Positions 26,917 through 36,251 of a stretch of 64,000 bases of DNA are shown here, piece by piece. Position numbers and translations under genes: made by a program. The DNA is taken from assembly GCA_041391385.1 (NCBI GenBank), contig JAWKOD010000002.1, positions 558,001 through 622,000 of the forward strand, in the 5' to 3' direction. The DNA is from CANIGN01 sp041391385 (GTDB lineage: Bacteria; Bdellovibrionota; UBA2428). The number at the start of each line of letters is the position of its first letter. Positions within the stretch are counted from its first letter, which is position 1. The notes below the pieces were generated by a model, which worked only from the letters and a program-made list of their open reading frames with translations, ran no database searches and had not been told where the DNA came from.

Positions 26917-27897
26917 ATGAGAAACATAAGCAATAACCTCCTATTCATTTCTACCCTCTGTTTAACCCATATAAGTACCGCTCTCGTAGATACACCTGTT
27001 AAGTTCTCGGAATCTGCTTCCAAAGACTGGACCTGTGGATATGCCGCTAAGCTCGGATTAAGTGCCAACGATCTCATATTTAAAAAAGATCACTACCCCA
27101 GCTTACACAAGGATGTGCTTCAAGCGCCGGAATACAATGTTGCACGACTTATGGGAGCGCCTAATTATCGTCCCTCGCGTGCTAGCAAATCTCTTTATGG
27201 TACGGCTCAGCCGAGCGTAGAAGGTCTACGAGAGTTTTTTGAGGAAAGTAAAGAGCAGAATATTATATGGTTTAATTTGCGCGAAGAAGTCGTCGTTTAC
27301 TTTAGTGGATACTCCTTTAATTTACGTGCAGTAACAGCTCCCTTTAAGAATTTATCCTTGGCCGGCATGAGTGCTCAAGAACTAGAGCAGACTGAAAAAT
27401 GTATAGTCGAGAATTTAAAAAGGAATCGTCCAGAGCTGATACTCGTAGATGAGAGTGTCGATATGAAAGTTATTCCCGCTTTGCCTATCGACTATGATGA
27501 CATACAAACAGTCGCCGAAGTTTTTGCGGAAAATTCCCATTGGGTGAAATCATTACAATATGTGCGCATACCCATCACTGATGAAAAATCTGCAGAGATG
27601 GCCGATCTCAAAGCTATTGCAAAATCTATAAATGAAGCGAAATTAAATAACCCGAATGTGGCAATCACTTTTAACTGTCACGCTGGCCGCGGGCGCACGA
27701 CACAGGGAATGATAGTGGCTTCGCTAGTAGCGAATCCTCAAGCAATCCTAGATGAATTGATCGAATTAGAAGGCCATTTGAAGAATCTTAAAAAAGATAT
27801 TCAAAAAGCAAGCACTCCTAAAGAACGTGCTGATTTCGAAAAGCGTATTGCCACGTTAGAGGCATTTAAAATGTCGCTTCAAAAGAAAACCTATTAG
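26917..27897 (+). CDS. PTP-like inositol phosphate phosphatase (cysteine phytase-like)
   Basis: A 326-residue exported enzyme with a signal-peptide-like N-terminus. The CX5R(T) loop is C254-H-A-G-R-G-R260-T in FNCHAGRGRTTQGMIVASL. WFNLREEVVVYFSG (118-131) matches the N-L-R-E-E segment of PTP-like phytases and paladin. It belongs to the same class as Selenomonas PhyA and, from memory, Bdellovibrio Bd1204, which has phytase-like structure. The likely role is dephosphorylation of inositol polyphosphates or phosphotyrosine, perhaps to obtain phosphate from prey or host. It ends in a Lys/Glu-rich helix and overlaps the convergent GldG-like gene by four bases. Confidence 0.88.
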   Translation: MRNISNNLLFISTLCLTHISTALVDTPVKFSESASKDWTCGYAAKLGLSANDLIFKKDHYPSLHKDVLQAPEYNVARLMGAPNYRPSRASKSLYGTAQPSVEGLREFFEESKEQNIIWFNLREEVVVYFSGYSFNLRAVTAPFKNLSLAGMSAQELEQTEKCIVENLKRNRPELILVDESVDMKVIPALPIDYDDIQTVAEVFAENSHWVKSLQYVRIPITDEKSAEMADLKAIAKSINEAKLNNPNVAITFNCHAGRGRTTQGMIVASLVANPQAILDELIELEGHLKNLKKDIQKASTPKERADFEKRIATLEAFKMSLQKKTY

Positions 27898-29495
27898 CTC
27901 AATGTTGTCTTGCGACCAAAGGCAGTTGCGAACGCAAGAGCAATAAAAGCAAGTGTTGAGAGTAAAAGGTAACCTTGTACTTCTCTGAGGCGTGAGCCTG
28001 TAAGCTCAAGCTTGGCAGATTTTACTTCGCGAGGACGAATGCCAATAAGGTCTTTGTCTTCCATGAGGTAGCTGACAGAATTCATTAAGAAGTCCATATT
28101 TCCAAACTGACCGATGAGTCCGTTCGAAGCGACCATGTTACTGCCCATGAGAATAATTCCCATCTCTTTGGCAGGCACTTTCTCTTCGTCTTTTTTGGCT
28201 TCTTCTGCCGCAATTGCTTTTTTAATTTCTACGACAACAGCTTTTGAATTGGCTGAAGCGAGTGTGGCTCGTGACACCACTCCACCTTTAAGAGATTTCA
28301 CATCGCCTTCTTTAAGAAGGGTGCCATCCTCGACACTTACTACAGCTTTTACACTCACTCCTGCAGGAGGCGCAGGAGGAACGTTGATAGAGCGTGTGAG
28401 AACAAAGAGTAGCGGTTGAGAAAAACTACGCGCAAAGTCGCTGTCGGCAGCAAAGTTTTTTGTGTAAACCGCAGGAGCGCCTTGGACTCTTTCGTCAATG
28501 AGAATGTTGTTGTCGATTTTAACGCCAAAAGGGGCAATGATTTGCTGCCAGCTTGTGGGAGTTTCAAAGCCCCACATGGCTAAAAGCTTCCCGCCCTTAG
28601 CAAGGTACTCAGTGAGAAGTTTAACTTCCGTATCCGAGGGAGAGCTTCTGGGACCGACACTCGCAATAGTTTCGCATTCTGAAGGAACTACTTTTTCGGT
28701 GAGAAGAGTGATTTCTCTAACAGAATAGCTAGAGTTTTCGAGCGACTCTTTGAAGTCAGAAATGCTTTGCCCAGGATTTGTTCCAGCGCTAGCTTCGAGT
28801 TCGCCGTGACCACTTAAGAAGCAAATCATTTTCTTTCTGCCTTTTATGGCTTTAACGATCGCATTCGTGATTTGTTCTTCGGCTTTGGCATCGTTAAAGC
28901 TATCAATGCGGCTTTCTCGGCCTGAAGCTGCTTTGGCAATGATTACATCTTTGCGAGTAATTTTGGCTTGAATGGCTTCGAGTCGCTCGCTGTTAGGGTT
29001 TTTGACAACTAACTTGATGTGGCCATTTGAGTTTTGAACATAATTATCGAGCATGCGAGGCATGTCGTGAACGCCCGACATTTCTTTGAGGTTAAAGCTC
29101 CATACTTCGAGTGTGACATCTTCTTGGAGTGATTTAAGTATTTTAATACTTTGATCACTTAGGGAGTGAATGTTGTTTCGAGTAAAGTCGTGCTTAAGAT
29201 ATTTAGGGTAGAGCGATTGTCCTTGTATCGCGCCCCAGTTTAGGACTGCGAGAAGACCAATTATTCCAACAGAACTTATGAGAACACTGATACCAAATTG
29301 ACTTGAGCGTTTTTGAATCCATCCGATAATCCATTCAATACTGAAGACAAACCAGAGGATGAAGCCCACTCCCATAAGTGCCCAGCACAGGAGCGGAACC
29401 CATTTGATCATCCAAACTGTGGAGAAAAAATGGAACAAGATAATAAAAGCAAAGAGTCCAACTGAAAAAAGTTTTAATCCAAGACGTCCTAACAT
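27894..29495 (-). CDS. gldG: GldG-like ABC transporter accessory protein
   Basis: A 533-residue membrane-anchored protein with hydrophobic segments near the N-terminus (about 7-60 and 70-92) and one at the C-terminus (LLLSTLAFIALAFATAFG). The large soluble domain has LNWGAIQGQSLYPKYLKHDF and NNIHSLSDQSIKILK, typical of the GldG/ABC-associated intramembrane family. In flavobacteria GldA/F/G form an ABC complex needed for gliding; outside that group the substrate is unknown. It is the third gene of the 31040-27894 operon. Confidence 0.88.
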   Translation of the reverse strand: MLGRLGLKLFSVGLFAFIILFHFFSTVWMIKWVPLLCWALMGVGFILWFVFSIEWIIGWIQKRSSQFGISVLISSVGIIGLLAVLNWGAIQGQSLYPKYLKHDFTRNNIHSLSDQSIKILKSLQEDVTLEVWSFNLKEMSGVHDMPRMLDNYVQNSNGHIKLVVKNPNSERLEAIQAKITRKDVIIAKAASGRESRIDSFNDAKAEEQITNAIVKAIKGRKKMICFLSGHGELEASAGTNPGQSISDFKESLENSSYSVREITLLTEKVVPSECETIASVGPRSSPSDTEVKLLTEYLAKGGKLLAMWGFETPTSWQQIIAPFGVKIDNNILIDERVQGAPAVYTKNFAADSDFARSFSQPLLFVLTRSINVPPAPPAGVSVKAVVSVEDGTLLKEGDVKSLKGGVVSRATLASANSKAVVVEIKKAIAAEEAKKDEEKVPAKEMGIILMGSNMVASNGLIGQFGNMDFLMNSVSYLMEDKDLIGIRPREVKSAKLELTGSRLREVQGYLLLSTLAFIALAFATAFGRKTTLS

Positions 29496-29498
29496 GAT

Positions 29499-30278
29499 TT
29501 ATGTCCTCCAGGAGTAGCTCTCAACAGAGCGATGGGTAAGAAACAAAGCCAGGCCTATGCCTGAAAAAAAGAAGGCCAAGGTTTTTGCTTCTACGATGCC
29601 CTTCATAAGTCCATTAAATTGCTCTACAACAGCGAGTTGATTTAAAATTGCTTGAAGCGTCCCCGCTGAGCTTTGTGCGGCAAAACTAATGAGCCAAAAA
29701 CCAAAGAGCGTTGCGAATGTCAGCATCACTGCAATGAGCGGGGTTGAAGAGACGCTCGACCAAAAAAGACCGATCGCTACGTAAAATGCCCCAATCAAAA
29801 AGAGGCCAAGGTATGTTGTGAATACAACTCCGAGATCCGGGCCATTTCCACCTTGGCTATAAAGCGTAAGGAATACGGGGAAGATCAAGGTGAGCAAAAG
29901 CATAATGGCAACCATGCTAAACCCCGAGAAAAACTTTCCAAGAACAATTTCAATATGCCGAATTGGAGAGGTTAAAAGTAACACAAGTGTGTTCTTCTTA
30001 AGCTCATCCGTAAATAAGCCCATTGTGAAAAAGGGCACTACAAAGAGAAGCAACATATTCATGTTTCCATAAAAAGCTTCGCAGAAGCGATCGATAGTGA
30101 TGGCTTCGTTGCCCATCATAGACTGTTGCTTTTGGTAAAAGTCGACAGCTCTTAGAAAGAGTAAAAACATAATGCCAATAACAAAAGAAAAGGCCCCTAA
30201 AAACACGTAGGCCATGGGTGTGTAAAAGTAGCTTTTGATTTCTTTTTTCCAGATTTTGAAAATATTCCCAAAGTTCAT
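29499..30278 (-). CDS. gldF: GldF-like ABC-2 type permease
   Basis: A 259-residue ABC-2 membrane component with six predicted helices (about residues 22-42, 73-92, 110-130, 150-170, 176-197 and 235-250). Motifs shared with this group are KKEIKSYFYTPMAYVFLG at the N-terminus and ELKKNTLVLLLTSPI in the coupling region between helices. With GldA and GldG it would make one transporter complex in the inner membrane. The gene ends three bases before the GldG-like ATG. Confidence 0.88.
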   Translation of the reverse strand: MNFGNIFKIWKKEIKSYFYTPMAYVFLGAFSFVIGIMFLLFLRAVDFYQKQQSMMGNEAITIDRFCEAFYGNMNMLLLFVVPFFTMGLFTDELKKNTLVLLLTSPIRHIEIVLGKFFSGFSMVAIMLLLTLIFPVFLTLYSQGGNGPDLGVVFTTYLGLFLIGAFYVAIGLFWSSVSSTPLIAVMLTFATLFGFWLISFAAQSSAGTLQAILNQLAVVEQFNGLMKGIVEAKTLAFFFSGIGLALFLTHRSVESYSWRT

Positions 30279-30290
30279 AAAATATCCTCC

Positions 30291-31040
30291 TTAGGCAGGC
30301 GTTGTGGTTGGGGCGCTCATAACTTCTACGTCTTGAGACACAATTCTTAGGTAGGCTTGTTCTAAAGACTCGCCCGAACCTTTAGTGAGGCTTTCGACTG
30401 ATCCATCTACTAGAATCTGACCACGGTTGATAAGCAAAACACGATTACAGGTCATGACAACTTCGGGAAGTATGTGTGTGGAGAGTATGACTGTATGTGC
30501 TTCAGCTAAGCTTTTAATGAGGTTTCTTATCTCAACAATTTGAACAGGATCCAGACCCACAGTCGGTTCGTCTAAGATAACAACTTGAGGAGAGTGCACT
30601 AAGGCTTGGGCAATTCCTACGCGCTGTTGATAACCTTTAGAAAGAGTCCCAATGATTTGAGTCGCTCTATTTTTGAGACCACATTTTTCTATTACAAAAT
30701 CAACTTTTGCTTTGATTTCAGAAGAAGGAACTTGCTTAAGTGATGCTACATAGTCGAGGTATTCTCTAACTCTGAGTTCTGGGTATACGGGAGGGTGTTC
30801 GGGTAAATAACCAACGTTTCGTTTTACCTCGAGAGGATTGTCGAGAACGTTGTGTCCAGCAACCGTAACTTCGCCCGAAGTCGCCGGCATAAAGCCGCTG
30901 AGAATCTTCATCGTTGTGGATTTTCCAGCGCCGTTGGGGCCGAGTAATCCCACGATTTCACCTTTTGCGACTTTGAAGGAGATACTTCGAAGTGCTACGT
31001 GATTTCCGTAATTTTTAACAAGTTTTTGAACTTCTATCAT
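30291..31040 (-). CDS. gldA: GldA-like ABC transporter ATPase
   Basis: A 249-residue ATPase. Motifs: Walker A GPNGAGKST (34-42), LPEHPPVYPELRVREYLDYV, signature LSKGYQQRVGIAQAL, Walker B VVILDEPTVGLDP, and the H-loop in STHILPEV. The pattern matches ABC-2 type ATPases (GldA/CcmA group). It is the first gene of the gldA-gldF-gldG operon. The start ATG is right after AGGAAACAAGCCTCC on the plus strand, in other words GGAGG on the coding strand. Confidence 0.9.
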   Translation of the reverse strand: MIEVQKLVKNYGNHVALRSISFKVAKGEIVGLLGPNGAGKSTTMKILSGFMPATSGEVTVAGHNVLDNPLEVKRNVGYLPEHPPVYPELRVREYLDYVASLKQVPSSEIKAKVDFVIEKCGLKNRATQIIGTLSKGYQQRVGIAQALVHSPQVVILDEPTVGLDPVQIVEIRNLIKSLAEAHTVILSTHILPEVVMTCNRVLLINRGQILVDGSVESLTKGSGESLEQAYLRIVSQDVEVMSAPTTTPA

Positions 31041-31279
31041 AAGGAAACAAGCCTCCTGTGATTTTGTCTTCTACTTAGAAAATCATTGATTGCGAAGACT
31101 CAGGAGTCAAGGAGGGCTTTTAAAGATAATGCCCTAGTAAAATTAGGTTTTTTTCATTTTAAGAAAGGAAGTTAATACTCGAGATAAGTATGAAAAGCTT
31201 GCCTACAAGCGAGCGACTCGCTGCATTGTACCTGTGGCTAGCTAGACTTATTGGGTAGGCTAAGTAGAGGCAAAAAAAG

Positions 31280-31355
31280 TGGTGAGTCGGCACGGGCTCG
31301 AACCGTGGACCCTCTCCTTAAAAGGGAGATGCTCTACCGACTGAGCTACCGACTC
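31280..31355 (-). tRNA. tRNA-Lys (anticodon TTT), CCA encoded
   Basis: A 76-base cloverleaf on the minus strand. The acceptor is GAGTCGG pairing CCGACTC, then discriminator A and encoded CCA. The D stem GCTC/GAGC has loop AGTCGGTA. The anticodon stem TCTCC/GGAGA has loop CTTTTAA, so the anticodon is TTT. T stem CACGG/CCGTG has loop TTCGAGC. It decodes AAA and AAG. Confidence 0.97.
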
Positions 31356-31402
31356 ACCGATTGAAGACATTGAAATAAGGCCAAGTTGAAAGTGAAGCAA
31401 GG

Positions 31403-33649
31403 CTAAAGAGCGATTTTTTTTAATACATATAAAGTGTTCGAAAAATCACTCATTATTGTGCTCACAGGGCTTATTTTAAGTGCCTCGGGTGCTGCAATGT
31501 TCTGAGTAAATATGGCTAATAACTCACGTATGGGAGGCTTCTCGGCTGGACTCTTAAATTCAAGGACGAGAGGAGCTAAGCGCAGTCCACAGCTTTCTAT
31601 AAAATGTGGGATGTGCTCGCCCTTGAATTTTTTTGGATTTATAGAAACGGGTATTTGGGAATTGAGTCTGATATCGAAAATAGCCTCTTCAGGGTCAAGT
31701 AGAATGTGGGCGCATTCATAGTCTTGAATCGGGATGTTGAGGCGGTACTCCGTAGGTGCATTTGCTTTTTCATTGATTTCAAAATCACTAAGAATGTCAG
31801 TTGTAGCTAGGTTTTGAGCTATTCCCGTTTGAAAAACGTCTATTTCAGAAGGGTGTATGTGCCAGCGTCTGAGAGGAGCAAGGAGGTATTTCTTTTTGAG
31901 ATCATCGAGCTTTTGCGGGAAGAGGGTGTCTATTTTAAGAGATTTGCTGATGCCTGCAAAAAGGTGTTCTTCAGATAAAATTTCAAAATACTCTGCTCTT
32001 TGTGGCTCTTGGAGTCTGAATAAGTATTTGTAGCTAAGCAGAGACAATAGAAGGATTCCCAAGAAAAGCTGAGTAATCAGAGTCCTTCGGCAGCAGAGGG
32101 TTTTGGGCAAAGTGGGGAGTACAAGGTGGAGCAAGAGCATACTAAAAGAGAGAACAAATGCCGGGAGTACGAATTGAGTGCCAGAGTCGGCAATAAGCGC
32201 TGAGTGCAAAAATTGAGGGAGAAAAATTGCCATGAGACTCACGGCGATTATTTGAGTCAATTTATGTGGGTAGAGATAGAAAAGTATAAGTCCCAAGCTG
32301 CTCCAGACAAATAAGATTCCAAGTTCGGGATATTGAAGGCTCAAAAAAAGAAGGATGGAGAGCAAGACAATTAGACCTCGCTGCAGCTCGGGTACTTTGT
32401 CTTTTATTTTTATAAATACGAAATGTAGGGGGCACAGAAAAATCAGCGCAAAGGCTATAAAGAATAAATAAAAATCAAGGATGAGGGGCATTCTGCCCCA
32501 AATTCGGAGCATCATTGAATGCGCAAAGACACTGAAGGGGAGTGTTCCAGCAAAGAAAACGAAAGATATTAAAAAACCCAGAAAAACCTTAAAGGGTTTG
32601 CTCCAGCTTTTTATAATTTGCAGAACAAGAACGAGAAGACTCAGGCCTGCAAGAATGTGAATGAGCAATACCGGGTAGCTGATGTGTTTTAGTCCTAAAA
32701 TATCTTGATAAAGGAGCGTTTGCCTCGTTGGAGAACTAGAGAGGTCTGCACTCAGTAAGTAGCGGGTGGTCGCAAGCGCGGTGTTACCTGCGTGCTGGAG
32801 GCTCTTGAGCGATAGGTTCTCTACAGTATCTGAGGAATGGTGATAGTGCTCGAGGCCTTTGGCAAAAGCAAAGTTGAGAGAGGGAATCGCGACGTCTTTA
32901 AAAGCACTTAAGTCTGTTTCATTGGGTAAGAATTGATAGAGAAAATCTAAGAAAGAGTTTCCAATAGGGTGGGGAACATTGCGGGTGGCTTTTGAGGTGA
33001 CGTCATTGAAATCTTTTGTTTCAAAAAGTGCAAAGGGCCCGCTGTTTCCTCGAGCTTCAAAGTTTAATAATGCGCGTACGTGGTACTTTTCGTGAAGCTT
33101 ACTTTTAACAAAAGCAGTAGCCCCTAAGAGTGAGTTCTCTTCTCCATCCGTGAACAAAAGTAAAAGGGAGTTTTCGTGAGTCTCAGAGTTGAGCGCACGA
33201 GCTGTTTCGAGAATGTTAGCTACTCCTGAAGCAGCGTCTCCTGCTCCTGGACTTAAGTGAACAGAGTCATAGTGACTCATAAGTAGAACAGAGTCCGTTT
33301 TTTTACCTTTGATAAGACAAAGGATATTTTCAATAGGCGCGCCAAAAATTCCGCTTCTCAAAAAAGCAGAAGAATAACTTTTCTGCAGAGAAACTTCGCA
33401 ACCCAAGAGGGAGAGTTGCTCCATAATAAAATTACGCGAACGCTCGTGGGCACTTGAGCCAAGTTGACGTGGACTTTCAGAGAGTACTTTTACAATTTGA
33501 ATAGCTCTTGCAGCACTAAAGTTGTTGAGCGCAGTTGTAGGTTCTTTGGGGGCTGGCAGCCAAGACATAGAAAACCAAGACATAGATGAAAGAAGAAGAG
33601 TAACAGTAACGAGTGTCAGTGAGTATTTAAGGGATTTCACACGAAGCAT
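31403..33649 (-). CDS. M28-family zinc aminopeptidase with polytopic membrane domain (ERMP1/Fxna-like)
   Basis: A 748-residue protein: N-terminal hydrophobic anchor, M28 catalytic domain with SHYDSV (H126, D128), GAGDAASGVA (D138), LFTDGEENSLLGA (E170, E171), NFEARGNSGP (E198), and HYHHSSDTV near 273. About eight hydrophobic helices follow (roughly 325-545), then a soluble C-terminal domain. The architecture matches the endoplasmic-reticulum metallopeptidase 1 (ERMP1/Fxna) group seen also in bacteria. The peptidase domain is presumably periplasmic. Substrate unknown. It lies just downstream of tRNA-Lys on the same strand. Confidence 0.88.
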   Translation of the reverse strand: MLRVKSLKYSLTLVTVTLLLSSMSWFSMSWLPAPKEPTTALNNFSAARAIQIVKVLSESPRQLGSSAHERSRNFIMEQLSLLGCEVSLQKSYSSAFLRSGIFGAPIENILCLIKGKKTDSVLLMSHYDSVHLSPGAGDAASGVANILETARALNSETHENSLLLLFTDGEENSLLGATAFVKSKLHEKYHVRALLNFEARGNSGPFALFETKDFNDVTSKATRNVPHPIGNSFLDFLYQFLPNETDLSAFKDVAIPSLNFAFAKGLEHYHHSSDTVENLSLKSLQHAGNTALATTRYLLSADLSSSPTRQTLLYQDILGLKHISYPVLLIHILAGLSLLVLVLQIIKSWSKPFKVFLGFLISFVFFAGTLPFSVFAHSMMLRIWGRMPLILDFYLFFIAFALIFLCPLHFVFIKIKDKVPELQRGLIVLLSILLFLSLQYPELGILFVWSSLGLILFYLYPHKLTQIIAVSLMAIFLPQFLHSALIADSGTQFVLPAFVLSFSMLLLHLVLPTLPKTLCCRRTLITQLFLGILLLSLLSYKYLFRLQEPQRAEYFEILSEEHLFAGISKSLKIDTLFPQKLDDLKKKYLLAPLRRWHIHPSEIDVFQTGIAQNLATTDILSDFEINEKANAPTEYRLNIPIQDYECAHILLDPEEAIFDIRLNSQIPVSINPKKFKGEHIPHFIESCGLRLAPLVLEFKSPAEKPPIRELLAIFTQNIAAPEALKISPVSTIMSDFSNTLYVLKKIAL

Positions 33650-33775
33650 TTATGACAGTATAGCTGGCATCCAATCTATTGACAGAGCTGTAGCGCTTAA
33701 GCTTGTTTTGAGGTCATTTTATTGGCTCGCTTCTTAGGTTTTGGAGAGTCGCCGCGCTCTATAATAGATAGAGTT

Positions 33776-34999
33776 ATGAAGCTTGTAAAAATTCTGAGTT
33801 TCCTTTTGATCCTTTTAATTCTTCCTCAAGCGCATGCGCGCTATGGTCAGGGCGGTTGGCTTTTCGGGGGTATTGGTGCGGGTGGAGTTATGGTGGGTTC
33901 ATCTGAGCCGAGTGATATCAACGTCGGACAATCTGAGTCTGATAAGTTGGGCTACGCCATTCACTTAAAGGGTGGATTGAGTTGGTATATAGCCCCAGCT
34001 TTTGTAATCGATTTTATGGGCGGATATTATTTTTCTGATGTGAGTGGCGATGCCCCCAGTACGGGAGCTGAAGCTGTTTCGATTCAGCACCGTGTAGGGC
34101 TTTTTCAAATCTCACCACGTTTCCGTTTTGGAGATCTTGGTAGATGGCAGATTGGTCCGTTATATAAGCTTCACTTTGGAACGGATACGAATTATCGCGA
34201 AAGACAAGGGCAAGACGCAGGTGATGAGCCCATGACTCACTACCTAGGGGCACACTTAAACTACGATATTCCCAGTGAAACAGAAAAAACAATATATCGT
34301 TTTGGTGTAGAAGCTCTTACAGATATTTCGGATAGTCGCACTATTTTGCAAGCCAACCTCCTTTTTGAAATTGGATTTAATCTATGGGATGGAGAATCTA
34401 CTTACGAAGAGCCTGAGCAGCTTCAAGAAGAAGTCTATGACGATAGTCTAGGCATAGAAGAAAATTTGCCTCCTTTAGAAGAAGAGTTATTACCAGCTGA
34501 GGAGCCAGATCCAAATGAAGTTTCTGCTCAAGCTTCAGGGAATGCGGTTCTTATTCGTTTTCCAGGCGACCGCTTTCAATTTGCAACAGGAATGTCGCAC
34601 ATCGGATCAGCCCAAACCCGTGAGTATGTAAGAGAGTTGGGAGAATTTTTTGCTCGTAACGACGAGGCATGGGAAAAGGTACGAATTGTTGGTCACACCG
34701 ATCGACGCGGTCCTAAGGGGAGAGAGCGTGTTGTGAATATGGAATTGTCAGAGGCAAGAGCACGCACTGTATTTAATGCCATGGTAGCCGCGGGAATGAA
34801 TCCAGCTAAAATGCGCTATGAGGGAAGAGCTTTTGATGAGCCTGTTCCTGGAGCAACAGATGATGCTGCGGGATGGAAACTCAATCGTCGAGTTGAAATT
34901 ACAGTTGAAGGCGTAAGGGCTCCAGAGCAAATTCTCGAGCAAATTAACGAACTCAATCGCAAGTACGGATATGGAAGAGAGCGCGTAAGCGAAACTTAA
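33776..34999 (+). CDS. OmpA-family outer membrane protein with peptidoglycan-binding domain
   Basis: A 407-residue protein. ATG 33776 is chosen because it directly precedes a signal peptide (MKLVKILSFLLILLILPQAH, cleavage near HA-RYG); an earlier in-frame start at 33722 would add a non-signal segment. The N-terminal half is an outer-membrane beta-barrel of the OmpW/OmpA type (alternating aromatic strands, GGYYFSDVSG). A Glu/Pro-rich linker follows (about 215-260). The C-terminal OmpA domain has VRIVGHTDRRGPKGRERVV, LSEARARTVF and NRRVEI, which contact peptidoglycan. It ties the outer membrane to the cell wall. Confidence 0.9.
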   Translation: MKLVKILSFLLILLILPQAHARYGQGGWLFGGIGAGGVMVGSSEPSDINVGQSESDKLGYAIHLKGGLSWYIAPAFVIDFMGGYYFSDVSGDAPSTGAEAVSIQHRVGLFQISPRFRFGDLGRWQIGPLYKLHFGTDTNYRERQGQDAGDEPMTHYLGAHLNYDIPSETEKTIYRFGVEALTDISDSRTILQANLLFEIGFNLWDGESTYEEPEQLQEEVYDDSLGIEENLPPLEEELLPAEEPDPNEVSAQASGNAVLIRFPGDRFQFATGMSHIGSAQTREYVRELGEFFARNDEAWEKVRIVGHTDRRGPKGRERVVNMELSEARARTVFNAMVAAGMNPAKMRYEGRAFDEPVPGATDDAAGWKLNRRVEITVEGVRAPEQILEQINELNRKYGYGRERVSET

Positions 35000-35011
35000 T
35001 TGCTTAACTTA

Positions 35012-35299
35012 TTAGTTGGATGTGTCGAGTGGCGTTTTAAGAACTTCTTTTGTAACTGATTTTACAAGCTTGCCCGTTTTCATGTCGAAGTAAGCCTCAA
35101 CTTTATTCGTGCCCTTAACTCCGTATAACTTGTAACAGCTCCCTTCAACTACGAGCTCTTTCATCCCATATCCATCGTCTAAAGCTTTCATTTGCATTTG
35201 ACCAAGGGGGATCCAATCTTTTTGCGGATGTGATTTGCATTTGACGGCTGCGAATAGAAAGGTGCTGTTTATGGCCAAGAGTGATGCGAGTATTTTATT
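35012..35299 (-). CDS. Small secreted PepSY-like protein
   Basis: 95 residues from the ATG at 35299, which follows AAAGGAACTT and opens a signal peptide (MNKILASLLAINSTFLFAA). An in-frame start at 35341 would put 14 extra residues before it and is rejected. The mature part (CKSHPQKDWIPLGQMQMKAL, then GSCYKLYGV and EAYFDMKTGKLVK) resembles the PepSY_2 domain, in which a Cys pair and the Y-x-D-P/K-x-T-G-x-x-x end are typical. These domains often bind or inhibit proteins or occur in periplasmic sensors. Function here is unknown. Two-Cys layout suggests a disulphide. Confidence 0.68.
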   Translation of the reverse strand, partial: NKILASLLAINSTFLFAAVKCKSHPQKDWIPLGQMQMKALDDGYGMKELVVEGSCYKLYGVKGTNKVEAYFDMKTGKLVKSVTKEVLKTPLDTSN

Positions 35300-35321
35300 C
35301 ATAAGTTCCTTTAAGGGGTCA

Positions 35322-36251
35322 TTAGAGGCTAAGTTCTTCATTTACAAAATAGATTCCTTTTTCTTGAAGTGTTTTTAGGCGCCAAGGAGAAGCTAGAGAG
35401 TAGCCTTTTGCCTCGGTAAACACTCCAAGAGTAGGAGAGCTGAGCTCAGAAATATGGTTGGAAAGGGTGTGCTTGAGTGTTCTTTTAACGGCTTTTTCAA
35501 AAGAGCTTAATTCTTTGGGTTGCTTCAAGAGGTCATTGTGGAGAAAGGTAAAAGTTTCTACACGACCCTCATGAAGCGAAACAAAGCATAGATAAAGTTT
35601 GTGGTCGTGGCGCACTGGAATTCCAATAAATTTACTTTCGCCTTGTGCCCCAAGGTAGTCCGCTACAAAAACACCTTCAGCATCGCGCGCAGCTTCGTTA
35701 AATTGAGGGTTCTTTTCCATGTAAACTTCGGCTTGTTTTTTTCCAACGCAAGCTTGTAGAGCTTTGAGTCCAAGTGTCCAATGGAGCTTATGAGTTGTGT
35801 AGGTTTTTTCTCCGGAATGAACTGTCCAAAGCCCGTCAGAATACGTAATTTCACTTACGGGTTTTTCGAGTTCAACAAAGGGCTTAACGCTTTCAAAAAT
35901 ATCAGTTTTAACTTTGAGCTCTACTAAGGCTTTAAAGAAGCTTTGCCATTGTGGGAGAACGTAGGCCCAGTCAGCATGTTGCCAATCAACCTCACTGGAA
36001 TTTAGCCACTCGCGTTCCCACCAAATTTTTAATTCAGGTAGCTGGCGTTGAACCTCATAAAGCGAGGTGTTCTCGGTGCCAGCTTCGGCAAGTCTTGAAA
36101 TAAGAAATTGAGTTCCGCCTATACGAGAAGAAGCTTCTAATGCATGGGTTTTGCTTTTAGATTCTTCAGGGAGGTCTTTTAAAAGATCATTGAGTGTCGC
36201 GAGGCCTCGGCTTCCGCAACCGACAAGCAAGTTTTCGAAGTAAGAACTCAC
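35322..36251 (-). CDS. FAD/NAD(P)-binding-like protein of unknown function
   Basis: 309 residues, cytoplasmic. The N-terminus (LLVGCGSRGLATLNDLLKDL) resembles a Rossmann GxGxxG fingerprint with one altered Gly, and SSRIGGTQFLISRL is similar to the second FAD contact in amine-oxidase-like flavoproteins. Later parts match nothing I recognise (YLCFVSLHEGRVETFTFL, SLASPWRLKTLQEKGIYFV). The GTG start overlaps the stop of the GYF-domain gene (GTGA), so the two are coupled. It may be a degenerate flavoprotein; enzyme activity is not supported. Confidence 0.65.
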   Translation of the reverse strand: MSSYFENLLVGCGSRGLATLNDLLKDLPEESKSKTHALEASSRIGGTQFLISRLAEAGTENTSLYEVQRQLPELKIWWEREWLNSSEVDWQHADWAYVLPQWQSFFKALVELKVKTDIFESVKPFVELEKPVSEITYSDGLWTVHSGEKTYTTHKLHWTLGLKALQACVGKKQAEVYMEKNPQFNEAARDAEGVFVADYLGAQGESKFIGIPVRHDHKLYLCFVSLHEGRVETFTFLHNDLLKQPKELSSFEKAVKRTLKHTLSNHISELSSPTLGVFTEAKGYSLASPWRLKTLQEKGIYFVNEELSL

